From positions 236,147-300,146 of the forward strand of contig CAKQSV010000001.1 of NCBI GenBank assembly GCA_934273635.1: a stretch of 64,000 bases of DNA. The letters run 5' to 3'. Made by a program: the position numbers and the translations under genes. Below the pieces are notes generated by a model that did not search any database, had not been told where the DNA came from, and worked only from the letters and a program-made list of their open reading frames with translations. The DNA comes from an uncultured Alphaproteobacteria bacterium. GTDB taxonomy: Bacteria > Pseudomonadota > Alphaproteobacteria > RF32 > CAG-239. Below are positions 26,756 to 35,214 of the stretch, one piece after another (position 1 is the stretch's first letter; the number at the start of each line of letters is the position of its first letter).

Positions 26756-26947
26756 TCAAACTCCCCCTAAATTATCAACCACTACCTGAGGCCAGTCTTG
26801 ATAATTTTTGCACGCAATCAGCCTGTCAAACGGAGCTTTGAGTTTGTATTCCAGCCTTTTACCATTGAGTTTACAATCCGTCAGAAGTAATCGCAATAAC
26901 TGATTTTGCTTGTCTAGAATTGCTTTATCAAAGATAGGTAATACACG
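26756..26947 (-). pseudogene. C-terminal remnant of a site-specific recombinase-like gene
   Basis: About 63 codons read RVLPIFDKAILDKQNQLLRL then LLTDCKLNGKRLEYKLKAPF then DRLIACKNYQDWPQVVVDNL and a TGA stop. The K-x-PFDxLI...W pattern resembles C-termini of serine-family recombinases; I give this as likely, not certain. No N-terminal or catalytic domain is nearby, so it is a truncated relic that may mark the past mobility of the island. Confidence 0.5.
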
Positions 26948-26949
26948 GA

Positions 26950-27225
26950 CTACTTCTTGTTATTTTCACAAGCTTTCGATAGTTCATTTAGGAAACCTGC
27001 TGCATCTAACAAAAAATCACGTCTTTTTTGTTGTAACAACAATTCATCAGCAATTTGCTTTATCCTATTAGCTCTATAGAATTTTTCACCATCGCTTAAA
27101 TATGGACTGCTAAAAATTAAATTAATTTCAGCCTGAGCCTCATTAATAATTGTCTGTTTACAAGATTCTACATCTTGTTTACCCAACTCTTTTATACAAT
27201 CATTAATTAAATTTATTAAAGCCAT
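26950..27225 (-). CDS. small helical protein (91 aa), unknown function
   Basis: 91 residues from ATG 27225, which follows a GGGGGA site; an ATG 24 nt earlier is possible but has none. Mostly alpha-helical and charged (NDCIKELGKQDVESCKQTII, then RANRIKQIADELLLQQKRRD), with no signal or membrane segment. Not recognised. Lies between the recombinase remnant and a multi-spanning membrane protein in the AT-rich island. Confidence 0.5.
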   Translation of the reverse strand: MALINLINDCIKELGKQDVESCKQTIINEAQAEINLIFSSPYLSDGEKFYRANRIKQIADELLLQQKRRDFLLDAAGFLNELSKACENNKK

Positions 27226-27300
27226 AATATTTCCCCCGATAAAAAACATTTATCTAAATTGGTTTATACTAACAAAATTATTTATATTTAAACCAGATAA

Positions 27301-27933
27301 TTATGTGTTAGATTTGAAACCATTATATACCCATTGAATAATTACTGATATAATAAATGGTACATAGAAACCAATTAGAGCATTTCTAATATTATTCCAT
27401 TCTATATCTGTTAAGACCCAATCCCAATGTTTGAAGCCCCATCTACTGAATACAAAAAAGAATGTTATTGAAAATAATATCCCCAATACAAAGCATAATC
27501 TCCAAACGCCTGTATTTGATATGTAATTTTTGAGAAATAAAACTTCTCTCACTCTTTGCCAATTAACACTAAACTTATCATATTTTCCTTTTGTTAATAT
27601 GAGATATATTTGTAAAATACCATTGGGTATAATTAAGAATATGGAAATTGCTGATAATACTGAAAAGAACTGACTAATTACAGCGGAATACCAAATTGTT
27701 AGGGTTATTGGAATTGAGAAACCTATATCCTTTGCCCTTTTGGTAACTAATATTGGGAGTATAATTAGTGAATTAACAACCAAGGCAATTAAAACATCTT
27801 CATCATTTTTAGTATCTATTAACATTGAAAATATAAGAAAATCTATCAATGTATATCCTATATATTTTAATCTACATATAGGAGTTAATCCATCTGATTC
27901 TTTTGCTTTACCGTCAGATATACTTTCAACCAT
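27301..27933 (-). CDS. multi-spanning membrane protein, DUF805-like motif
   Basis: 210 residues with about six predicted transmembrane helices. The segment LVTKRAKDIGFSIPI resembles the R-x-x-D-x-G-x-S turn of DUF805 membrane proteins, preceded by two N-terminal helices as in that family, but the C-terminal half (WRLCFVLGILFSITFFFVFS) is different. Function unknown. Strongly AT-rich, part of the accessory island. The start at 27933 has GAGAGGAGAG-like purines about 8-15 nt upstream. Confidence 0.55.
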   Translation of the reverse strand: MVESISDGKAKESDGLTPICRLKYIGYTLIDFLIFSMLIDTKNDEDVLIALVVNSLIILPILVTKRAKDIGFSIPITLTIWYSAVISQFFSVLSAISIFLIIPNGILQIYLILTKGKYDKFSVNWQRVREVLFLKNYISNTGVWRLCFVLGILFSITFFFVFSRWGFKHWDWVLTDIEWNNIRNALIGFYVPFIISVIIQWVYNGFKSNT

Positions 27934-28251
27934 AACTTTATTCTCTCCTCTAATCTCTTTTATAATACTGATAGGTTATGAAAAGAAATAATGAAAGTCA
28001 AATAATTTGTTCCAATGGCAAATAGAAAAAATCTCCTTATAAATTTACAGTTAAAACAAAAAATTATCACTTTGAGAATCCTGAAAATTGATAAAGTCGC
28101 TAAAGTATCAAATGCTTGTAAAATAAAGGATTTCATCTGGGATAGTCCGTGTAACCAGCGGGAAATGGCTCTGATTGATACGCCTCACGCGGGCTTGACT
28201 AAGTGCTTGATATATAAAGAAAAACAGCCCTTTCGGACGGCTTATCTTGAG
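27934..28251. other. 318 bp without a supportable gene
   Basis: AT-rich at first, then a GC-richer stretch near 28130-28200. A rightward open frame of 83 codons (28015-28266) exists but runs into the tRNA-Trp duplicate and shows no family pattern or ribosome-binding site. A hairpin AGCC...GGGCT with a flanking A/T-run near 28224-28243 is the terminator of the duplicated tRNA end, read on the minus strand. Confidence 0.5.
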
Positions 28252-28270
28252 TGGCAGGGGCAGTAAGATT
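28252..28270 (-). repeat. duplicated 3' end of tRNA-Trp (19 bp)
   Basis: TGGCAGGGGCAGTAAGATT on the plus strand is identical to the last 19 nt of tRNA-Trp at 28408-28426. No 5' tRNA part adjoins it. It has its own terminator hairpin on the leftward side. Probably an attachment-site copy at the right end of the accessory island. Confidence 0.85.
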
Positions 28271-28373
28271 GGCTGCGTTACACTTCGCCGATTTCGTCGA
28301 GCATTGATTAAAACCAATGCTCACCTCAATTCCGAACTCAATCGTGAGTTCTCACTAGCTACCTATACCATAC
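28271..28373. other. palindrome-bearing cassette beside tRNA-Trp
   Basis: Contains GAGCATTG/CAATGCTC at 28299-28322 and GAACTCA/TGAGTTC at 28334-28351, close to TAGCTA. The same two hairpins and TAGCT occur in the tRNA-Arg cassette (23013-23065). No coding frame is evident. Confidence 0.6.
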
Positions 28374-28405
28374 AAAAAAAAGCCCGCGCAAGGCGAGCTC
28401 TTTTG
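28374..28405 (-). terminator. tRNA-Trp terminator
   Basis: Read leftward: AGCTCGC, loop, GCGGGCT and a T8 run. Flanking CATACAAAA/TTTTGTATG extends the stem to the tRNA CCA. Confidence 0.85.
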
Positions 28406-28407
28406 TA

Positions 28408-28482
28408 TGGCAGGGGCAGTAAGATTCGAACTCACGACACTCGGTTTTGGAGACCGATGCTCTACCAACTGAGCTATACCCC
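28408..28482 (-). tRNA. tRNA-Trp (anticodon CCA)
   Basis: 75 nt with encoded 3' CCA. Acceptor GGGGTAT starts the gene, the anticodon stem TCGGT/ACCGA encloses CTCCAAA (anticodon CCA), and the T-arm is GTGAGTTCGAATCTTAC. Its last 19 nt (28408-28426) are the duplicated segment. Confidence 0.94.
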
Positions 28483-28551
28483 TATCAAAACTTTTTCTCT
28501 TATAGAATATAAAAAAACAGAAATCAAGTATTTTTTTCTGTGCATTGCAAG

Positions 28552-29160
28552 TTAGAGCAGGTTATGGATGTTATATTCATCGTAACCCTCATAATAGTAA
28601 CTGACATCAATGCCTTTCATAAAAACTTCACGTTCATTGGTTTGATCAGTCAGAGCGTGTTGCAACAGGTGTTTGATTTCAATATCTTTTATCGGGCTGC
28701 GTTCCATTGCCAAAAGATAATCGGCTTTATCAATTTGATTCCAATCGACAACTTTTTTCAGTTCTTTTTTGAATATTAAATCAAGCCAAATTCGGGTCGC
28801 GCGACCGTTGCCTTCTCTAAACGGGTGGGCGATGTTCATCTCGACATATTTTTTGACAATCTCGTCAAAAGTTGATTGAGGCATGGAATCTATTTGTTTT
28901 AAGGCTTGTTTGAGGTACATCACCGGCGCAAACCTAAAGTTGCCTTTAGCGATATTGACATCGCGTATTTTGCCGGCAAAGGCGTAAATGTCTTCAAACA
29001 AATATTTGTGAATTTGTTTTAGTCCGGCAAATGTTCCGACTTTTATGGTGTTAATTTTGCCGCTGTCAAAGAGCTTTTTGGCTTTTGCTTTGCTGATTTT
29101 TTCTTCAGCTTTATTCAGCTCGATTTGGTCGGTGATGTTTAATTTGTTTGCTAAAACCAT
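28552..29160 (-). CDS. fic: Fic-domain AMP-transferase, class III (NmFic-like)
   Basis: Fic enzymes transfer AMP or related groups to target proteins. The 202 residues carry the intact motif HPFREGNGRATR (near residue 112), the flap region FRFAPVMYLKQAL and a C-terminal inhibitory helix SYYYEG (pattern [S/T]xxxE[G/N]). The layout closely matches the class III enzyme of Neisseria meningitidis, where this helix in the same chain inhibits activity and is relieved by monomer formation and autoadenylylation. No separate antitoxin gene is present, as expected. It lies just outside tRNA-Trp, so it may belong to the same accessory region. Confidence 0.9.
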   Translation of the reverse strand: MVLANKLNITDQIELNKAEEKISKAKAKKLFDSGKINTIKVGTFAGLKQIHKYLFEDIYAFAGKIRDVNIAKGNFRFAPVMYLKQALKQIDSMPQSTFDEIVKKYVEMNIAHPFREGNGRATRIWLDLIFKKELKKVVDWNQIDKADYLLAMERSPIKDIEIKHLLQHALTDQTNEREVFMKGIDVSYYYEGYDEYNIHNLL

Positions 29161-29239
29161 TGTTGTCCCCGTTTGGATTGTGTTTTGATTTTAACGAAAG
29201 AAAAGATAAAAATCAATTAAGTTTGCAGTTACGGCGCAA

Positions 29240-29275
29240 AAAAACAGTTCCGAGTTTGGAGGTTCGGAACTGTTT
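29240..29275 (-). terminator. rho-independent terminator of pepF
   Basis: Read leftward: AAACAGTTCCGA, loop, TCGGAACTGTTT continuing into a T7 run. Confidence 0.85.
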
Positions 29276-29291
29276 GCGGAGTTATACGGAC

Positions 29292-31097
29292 TTAGGCTTT
29301 CAGCTGATTGCCAAGTTTTTTATCCAACCGTTCAAGTTCGTCGATATAAGAGGAAATCAGGCTCAGACCTTTGTTCCAAAAATCGGGGTCGTTGAGGTTG
29401 AATCCGAATGGTTTGAACAATTTGCCGTAGTCGGTAATTGCGGTTTTGGTCAGCATATCAAGATATTTGTCGGGGAAGTTCTCAACCTTGCCTTCCAGAC
29501 TGACTTGATACAGCGAGTTGACCAGACAATCGGCGAACGAATAAGCATAAACATAAAACGGCAGGAAGAAAAAGTGTCCGACCTGCAGCCAGATGTTGGC
29601 GCTATGTTCATCCACAACCACATATTCGCCTAAACTTTCGCGCATTTCTTCAAGCCAGATTTGGGCTAAGCGTTCTTCCGAAAGCTCTCCGCCACGGCGT
29701 TCGGCGTGCGCGCAGGTCTCAAAAAAGTGGAAGGCGATTTGGCGGATGGCGGTGTTTATCATATCGCTGACTTTGCCGGCAATCAGCGCCAATTTTTCGG
29801 GGCTGTCGGGCATTGATTTTACCATGGACTGGAAAGTCATCATCTCGCCGAATACCGAGGCGACTTCTTCCGTGGTCATACGAGAAGTCTCGTTAAGTTC
29901 GCCGTTTTTGCGGCGGCTCATCATATGACAGCCGTGACCGAGCTCGTGCGCGAGGGTCAAAACATCATTTTGCTTGCCGACAAAATTGAGCAGCAAATAC
30001 GGGTGGGTCGCGGTGCCGGCGGAAGCCGCAAAGGCGCCGCTGCGTTTGCCTTGACGAGGCGGAACGTCAATCCAGTTGTTTTCAAAAAAGTTTTTGGCGA
30101 TGTTATAGAGTTTGGGTGAAAACTCATTATAGGCGTTGAGCACGATTTTAACGCTTTCGTCCCAACTGTAATGCGTGTCTTTGGCAAAGGGCAGCGGGGC
30201 GTTGCGGTCCCAATACTGAATTTTGTCAACGCCGAGCCATTTGGCTTTAAGTTTGTAGAAACGGTGCGAAATGTTTTTATAATTTTTACGCACGGTTTGC
30301 GCCAATGCTTCAACCATCTCGTCGCTGACATCTTCGCTCAAATTGCGGGAAGATACCGGTGCTTTGAACTTGCGCTTGATGTCTTCAATGGATTTGTCCT
30401 TAAGAATCATATTATAAATTAGAGACATCAGCGGCGCGTTTTCTTTGCTGACACGACCGATTTCTTTGCCGGCTTTGGCGCGTGTTTCGGCGTTGGCGTC
30501 AAGCAAGAGCTTGGTGATTTCTGCGTCGTTATATTCTTTGCCATCAACGTGATATTTGAGGCGGGAGCAGGTTTCTTCATATAATCTGACCCAAGCGTCG
30601 GAAGAAGTGACTGATTTTTCCATAAGGACTTCTTCTACCTCTTCGGAAAGTTCATATTTTTTGAAACGGCGCACGCGGGTTAAAAACGGTTTATAAAACG
30701 CCACATCAGGATTTTTATAAAGTTCTTTCAGTTGCGCGTCGGTCAAACGGTTGAGCTCTAAACCAAAGAAAACCAAGGGTTTGTAGTATTCGGTAAGTGT
30801 CTCGCTGATACTTTGGTAAAACGCGGTGGCTTCTTTGTTTTGCATTTGCGTGACCATATTCAAATAGGCAAACTCGCCCAAAATGCCGCCAACAGAAGAC
30901 AGTTTTTCTTTGGTTTTGAGCATTTGCGCAAATTCTTCAGGCGAGAGCGAGGCTATTTTGTTTTTGTATTTTTTAGCAAAAGCAACGTTGCCTTTGCGGA
31001 TTTTTTCCAGGTCTTTGGCTATTTTCGGGTCGTTAATGCCTTGGTACATATCGGACAAATCCCACGCGGGGAGTTGGTTATTTTGAGTTTGGGTCAT
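29292..31097 (-). CDS. pepF: oligoendopeptidase F (M3 family)
   Basis: A cytoplasmic zinc metallopeptidase that cleaves short peptides. The 601 residues are normal for the family; the zinc site HELGHGCHMM is near residue 383-392, with the third ligand in ETSRMTTEEVASVFGE. The N-terminus (LPAWDLSDMYQGINDPKIAK) is also typical of PepF. It overlaps the 3' end of the upstream 147-aa gene by about 20 nt, so the three genes from the uridylyltransferase to pepF appear to form one leftward operon. GGAGG lies 12 nt before the ATG. Confidence 0.94.
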   Translation of the reverse strand: MTQTQNNQLPAWDLSDMYQGINDPKIAKDLEKIRKGNVAFAKKYKNKIASLSPEEFAQMLKTKEKLSSVGGILGEFAYLNMVTQMQNKEATAFYQSISETLTEYYKPLVFFGLELNRLTDAQLKELYKNPDVAFYKPFLTRVRRFKKYELSEEVEEVLMEKSVTSSDAWVRLYEETCSRLKYHVDGKEYNDAEITKLLLDANAETRAKAGKEIGRVSKENAPLMSLIYNMILKDKSIEDIKRKFKAPVSSRNLSEDVSDEMVEALAQTVRKNYKNISHRFYKLKAKWLGVDKIQYWDRNAPLPFAKDTHYSWDESVKIVLNAYNEFSPKLYNIAKNFFENNWIDVPPRQGKRSGAFAASAGTATHPYLLLNFVGKQNDVLTLAHELGHGCHMMSRRKNGELNETSRMTTEEVASVFGEMMTFQSMVKSMPDSPEKLALIAGKVSDMINTAIRQIAFHFFETCAHAERRGGELSEERLAQIWLEEMRESLGEYVVVDEHSANIWLQVGHFFFLPFYVYAYSFADCLVNSLYQVSLEGKVENFPDKYLDMLTKTAITDYGKLFKPFGFNLNDPDFWNKGLSLISSYIDELERLDKKLGNQLKA

Positions 31098-31521
31098 GAT
31101 TGGTACTTTCCTCCAATTTTTTATGCTCTTGTTTTACTTTTTCAAAGTCACGCAGGTGGTCAGGGTATTCCTGATAGAAAAGTTCGGAATTTTCGTATAA
31201 GACGGAATCGTGATGACTGATTTCGGGTTCGAAAATATAATTACTCCACGGGTAGGCTTGTTGTTTGTGCCACCACAATTCAAAGCCGCGACCGATGACT
31301 TTGGCGTCGCAAACGCTGTTGAGCAAAACGGCCTTGGTGGTGCAAAGCAGTCCGCCCTGACAATCGGTAACGCTCTCTGCCAACTGTTCCGTACAAGGGA
31401 TAAAGCCGCGTTTTTGCGCGTCTTCCCGCGGGGAAAGCGCTATCAGCAACATAAATCCCATGCCGAACACAATCATCAGGGCAATCAACAGGTTGAACCA
31501 ATGGTGTTTGATAAATTTCAT
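31078..31521 (-). CDS. single-pass membrane protein with four cysteines (147 aa)
   Basis: One N-terminal transmembrane helix (LLIALMIVFGMGFMLLIAL) and a soluble domain with four cysteines in PCTEQLAESVTDCQGGLLCT and NSVCDAK, probably disulfide-bonded in the periplasm, then a Trp/Tyr-rich part (WWHKQQAYPWSNYIF) and a charged tail. Not recognised as a named family. Start 31521 is preferred (overlapping the previous stop region) to one 24 nt upstream. Co-transcribed with pepF. Confidence 0.65.
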   Translation of the reverse strand: MKFIKHHWFNLLIALMIVFGMGFMLLIALSPREDAQKRGFIPCTEQLAESVTDCQGGLLCTTKAVLLNSVCDAKVIGRGFELWWHKQQAYPWSNYIFEPEISHHDSVLYENSELFYQEYPDHLRDFEKVKQEHKKLEESTNHDPNSK

Positions 31522-31522
31522 T

Positions 31523-32260
31523 TTATTGTTTTCCGTCGCGTTCAATCAGCAATTTTTCAAGCAAGGCCAATTCTTCGCGGGTGTTGGCGGCGGCGGCTTC
31601 GTTGACGGGGCATTCTACCGCGCTGCACTTTAAGCCTTTTTGCAAAGCAATGGCAACCGCGTCTGTAAGATAATATTCGCCGGCGGCGTTTTCATTACTG
31701 ATAGCGTTTAAAATATCAAACATAACATTGCCGTCAAAGCACATCATGCCGGAGTTGCAGAATTTGACAGCGCGCTCAGCCTCGGTGGCGTCTTTGTATT
31801 CGACAATGCGCTTCAGTTCGCCGTTTTCCATAATCAGACGACCATAACGCGCTGGATCTTCGGGAGTGAAACCCAGACAAACCAAGCTGTATCCCTCACG
31901 GCGTTTGTCTATCATTTTTTGAATTGTTTGCGGTGTATAAATGGGGTTGTCTCCAAAAATGACTAAAATGTCGCCTTTGAAATCTTTAAGCAGGGGCATG
32001 GCGCTTTTGACCGCGTCGCCGGTGCCGAGCTGTTGATGTTGCACGCAAGTTTCATACGGGGCAACCTCTTTTTTCACTAAATCGCCATCGGGGGCAATGA
32101 CGGTGACGATTTTGTCAATATTAAGTTTTTCCAAAGTTTCTAAGATGTGGCGAATCATCGGTTTGCCACACAGAGGCATCATTACTTTCGGTAAGTCAGA
32201 TTTCATTCTGGTGCCTTTGCCCGCGCCAAGAATAATTGCGGCAACTTGATTTTTAGTCAT
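31523..32260 (-). CDS. GlmU-type nucleotidyltransferase, single-domain
   Basis: 245 residues matching the N-terminal uridylyltransferase half of GlmU: AAIILGAGKGTRMKSDLPKV (nucleotide loop), QHQQLGTGDAVKSAMP, VIFGDNPIY (metal Asp) and YLTDAVAIA. This half makes UDP-GlcNAc from UTP and GlcNAc-1-phosphate. The left-handed beta-helix acetyltransferase half of normal GlmU (about 210 more residues) is absent; the frame stops and a different gene follows. Either acetylation is done elsewhere or this is a paralogue with another sugar substrate. AGGAGA precedes the ATG. Confidence 0.8.
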   Translation of the reverse strand: MTKNQVAAIILGAGKGTRMKSDLPKVMMPLCGKPMIRHILETLEKLNIDKIVTVIAPDGDLVKKEVAPYETCVQHQQLGTGDAVKSAMPLLKDFKGDILVIFGDNPIYTPQTIQKMIDKRREGYSLVCLGFTPEDPARYGRLIMENGELKRIVEYKDATEAERAVKFCNSGMMCFDGNVMFDILNAISNENAAGEYYLTDAVAIALQKGLKCSAVECPVNEAAAANTREELALLEKLLIERDGKQ

Positions 32261-32342
32261 ACTATTCTCCTATAATCTTTTTTTAATATTCTAATCTTAT
32301 AATACAATTTATGTTTTATTTGTTAATAAAGGTGTCGGAGTT

Positions 32343-34385
32343 ATGAATAAAATTTTTCTTTCAATATGTTTTAGTATATTGTTTGCGGCGCAGGTAAAGG
32401 CGTCGGCGCGTGAATTTGGTGGTTTGGAAGAAGCGCAAGCCGATGTGGCGGCGCGCAACAGAGAGGTTGTTGCCCAAGCGTCCAAGCCCGAGAAATTGCC
32501 GCAAAACGATGAGGAAATGCGGGCGTTTGTGCAAGAACGTATGAAGTATGTGGATGTGACGGTACTGCCCAAAAATGAAAGAATTGATAAATCTTCGTCG
32601 TTCAGTATGGTCGGAGCGGAGCAGAGTGAGCCGAAAAAATCTTTTTGGGAGAAGATTTATGACAATGCCATTGCCCGTGTGAGTAATACCGAGCCTGAAG
32701 AAAATCCGGATATTCAGTATTATTCTTTGGCTCAGGAAATCCCGACGGATGCATCGGTCGAACAAATGCCGATTATTAACATCAGTCTGCCCAACGGCGC
32801 TTCTCTTAAAGCGCCGGCTTATGAGCATATTCCGGTGTTTTCAACCCAGATTGAGGTTTTGCCCAACCGTATGGTGAAGGTTTATGAAAACATTGTGGTG
32901 GTGGCCAACGGCGGCAAGGTTAAAGAGGGATTGGTGCGTTTTGTGAAAAAACAAGCGCCGTCTCGGCAAAACAAAGTGCAAGTGATGTTGGATGAGGTCA
33001 AGGTGAACGGCACTAAAGTTGACTATGAACTGGCGGAGCAAAACGATTTTTATGTGATTCGTCCGGTGCGTAATTTCAAACTGGCAGAAGGCGTCTATGT
33101 GTTTGAGTTTCGTTATGTGCTTGACCGTTATTTGTGGAATCATGGTGATTTTTATGAGTTTTATTGGGATCAGACCGGCGGCAACTATAATCTGTTGGTA
33201 AATCGGGCGATTACGGCAATTAAACTTCCGGGACGAGAACCGGCGGTCAAAAAATATGCTTTGACCGGTCGTCCGCAAAAAATGGACGACGCTAATACGG
33301 TGGTGACTGCCGGCGAAAATAATACGGTTGGTTTTATGAACTTGTTTCCGTTGTTGAACGGCGAGAGTATGCGCATTTTTCTGACTATTCCTAAAGTTGA
33401 CTTTTTGCCAATCAGCTCAGGACAAAAAATGGTGCAGCTGATTGATGATTACGGTGATATTGCTTTGGGCGGGTTGTTTTTGGCGGTTATGATTGTCTCA
33501 AGCCTGTTGTCATGGCGTTATATTCGTAACAAATTGGAGTTTAAGACTGTCAATCTTTCATCATCGGTATTGTTACGGGCGTTGTGGCGCGGCGCGCCCG
33601 ATAAAAAAGCCGTCGGCGGCGTGCTGTTGGAGCTGTTTCGCAAAAATATTATTGATATTCAGCGTCGTGACGAGGATATTATTTTGGTCAGAAAGAGCGT
33701 GCACTCTAAAAATATCTCTAAGTTTGAACGGAAGATTTTGAAGTTGCTGTTTTCTAAAAAAGACAGTATTTGCAAACTCTCATCAGGTGTTAAAGCTAAT
33801 AAATTTTTGGATATGGCGCTGAAAAAAGCTCAACACGATGTCGCTCGGTTAGGTTTTTCGCTCAGCAAGGGATATGTGCTGTTTGACATAGCCATGTTGT
33901 TGGCGATTGAAATCGGGTTGGTGTTGTGGAACGGCTCAAGCCTGATGTGGGCGGCGTTGCTCTTGGCGGATTTGTTGTGGTTGTTGATGTGGGGCGGTTG
34001 GCGTCTGTTTGGTAAAAATTGGCAGCGTAAGTCAGTCGCTTTGGTGATGATTGCAGTCGGTCTGGCGGCGGCGTTGCTGTTCCTCAGCGTATATATCAGC
34101 CTGACGGCGGCGGTGTTGCTCTCTTTGGGTGTGTGCTGTGCGTTGGCGTTTGTGTCCCGCGCGGCAGAGCAGGATGCTTTGTTGAAAAACGCGGTGCAAT
34201 CAGCCTACAAGCTCAGAGAGTTTTTGTTGGAGCAAAAAGACAACATCGGCGCAGGTCGCAATTTTGCGGTGCAACAACCGAATATTCTGGTGTTGGATTT
34301 GGAGCAGGAGTATCCGGAAAACCTTAAGAACAAAAACGCCTATCGTTTGGCGGAGGTTAATGATTTGCTGGAGCGATTGTATTAA
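32343..34385 (+). CDS. DUF2207 family membrane protein
   Basis: 680 residues. A signal peptide (about 1-20) is followed by a variable charged region, then an extracytoplasmic beta-rich domain typical of DUF2207 (IEVLPNRMVKVYENIVVVAN, FEFRYVLDRYLWN, YEFYWDQTGG), a transmembrane helix near 375-395, a cytoplasmic domain with ALWRGAPDKKAVGGVLLELF, and two to four further helices near 515-600. Function of the family is unknown. It starts a unit ending in a strong terminator at 34398. Divergent from the uridylyltransferase operon. Confidence 0.8.
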   Translation: MNKIFLSICFSILFAAQVKASAREFGGLEEAQADVAARNREVVAQASKPEKLPQNDEEMRAFVQERMKYVDVTVLPKNERIDKSSSFSMVGAEQSEPKKSFWEKIYDNAIARVSNTEPEENPDIQYYSLAQEIPTDASVEQMPIINISLPNGASLKAPAYEHIPVFSTQIEVLPNRMVKVYENIVVVANGGKVKEGLVRFVKKQAPSRQNKVQVMLDEVKVNGTKVDYELAEQNDFYVIRPVRNFKLAEGVYVFEFRYVLDRYLWNHGDFYEFYWDQTGGNYNLLVNRAITAIKLPGREPAVKKYALTGRPQKMDDANTVVTAGENNTVGFMNLFPLLNGESMRIFLTIPKVDFLPISSGQKMVQLIDDYGDIALGGLFLAVMIVSSLLSWRYIRNKLEFKTVNLSSSVLLRALWRGAPDKKAVGGVLLELFRKNIIDIQRRDEDIILVRKSVHSKNISKFERKILKLLFSKKDSICKLSSGVKANKFLDMALKKAQHDVARLGFSLSKGYVLFDIAMLLAIEIGLVLWNGSSLMWAALLLADLLWLLMWGGWRLFGKNWQRKSVALVMIAVGLAAALLFLSVYISLTAAVLLSLGVCCALAFVSRAAEQDALLKNAVQSAYKLREFLLEQKDNIGAGRNFAVQQPNILVLDLEQEYPENLKNKNAYRLAEVNDLLERLY

Positions 34386-34397
34386 CTCTCAAGGCTC

Positions 34398-34427
34398 AAA
34401 AAAAGGCGGAAGTTTCCGCCTTTTTTT
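34398..34427. terminator. bidirectional terminator
   Basis: AAAAAAAGGCGGAA/TTCCGCCTTTTTTT with a 2-nt loop, between DUF2207 (+) and the membrane gene (-). Confidence 0.9.
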
Positions 34428-34431
34428 GTGG

Positions 34432-35214
34432 TTAGTCTTTTTTGCTGAAATAAACAAAGTATTGATACAGGTGGCTGTAAAAAGAGGCTTTGAGCGCTGT
34501 GTCAAAATAAGAGCATAGCATACCGAGCAAAACAAAAACGCTATCACCGATAAAACCCCACTCGGTCATGCGATAAACAACAGTTAAAACCGCTACAATA
34601 ACGAAAGTCGGAACCGCAATCAAAACCAGACCACCAAAAATTTTGAGCATATTTCCGGCGGTTAAAGTATAGGATTTGCCGAGCGTCATGTCTCGGTCGC
34701 CGATGGCCGAACCTGCATAAACCAGATAAAGCCGGAGGCAGAACAAAACCATGCCGATGCAGGTGGCAAAGCTCGCAACGCCCAAAAAGACGGCGGTGAT
34801 GACAGAAACCTGCGTTTGGCCGGCGCTGTGGGATATCATCAGAATCATGGCGGTGGGCAAAACAACCATCAGCCAGAGCAAAACGGCATAGCCGATGTAA
34901 CGAAGGGTGTAGGCGCCTACGGACAGGTGAAACCACTTAAACTCCTGCTTGAGGATTATGCTGCGGATGGTGTTGACCGATACAATCGCCATGCTCAGAT
35001 AAAGGAGAGCCAGTAAGATGTTTGAGGCGTTTGACTGGATGCAGTAGCTTTCATTAACCGAGCACAAAGCCGGCAGACCGCACAGTATTTCGGCAATCCA
35101 CAGCACAATAAACACCGAGCAGATTTTGCCTAAAGTCGAAAGGTTTTTGATAATATACATAAAGCTGCGGGATACGGTCTCAAACAACGGCAGCCGGATT
35201 GGATTTTTATTCAT
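34432..35214 (-). CDS. membrane protein, paralogue of the next gene
   Basis: 260 residues from the ATG at 35214 (GGAGACCGCA precedes it), with about six predicted transmembrane helices. Segments MYIIKNLSTLGKICSVFIVL and GKSYTLTAGNMLKIFGGLVL align by eye with LKLLFCNLKTFLLAIFPTAA and WKNTSGNMLKLLLSVAMIVF of the neighbouring protein, so the pair arose by duplication. Function unknown; similar pairs of glycerophosphoryl or DUF975-like membrane proteins exist. Its start overlaps the upstream gene's end by 8 nt. Confidence 0.65.
   Translation of the reverse strand: MNKNPIRLPLFETVSRSFMYIIKNLSTLGKICSVFIVLWIAEILCGLPALCSVNESYCIQSNASNILLALLYLSMAIVSVNTIRSIILKQEFKWFHLSVGAYTLRYIGYAVLLWLMVVLPTAMILMISHSAGQTQVSVITAVFLGVASFATCIGMVLFCLRLYLVYAGSAIGDRDMTLGKSYTLTAGNMLKIFGGLVLIAVPTFVIVAVLTVVYRMTEWGFIGDSVFVLLGMLCSYFDTALKASFYSHLYQYFVYFSKKD

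Noticed and set aside
23821..27933. Defence island (restriction, toxin or CRISPR genes)
   Set aside because: No nuclease, methylase, helicase or reverse transcriptase motif is visible in any of the accessory genes.
28015..28266. 83-codon frame near the tRNA-Trp duplicate
   Set aside because: It runs through the duplicated tRNA end and terminator, lacks a ribosome site and has no recognisable pattern.
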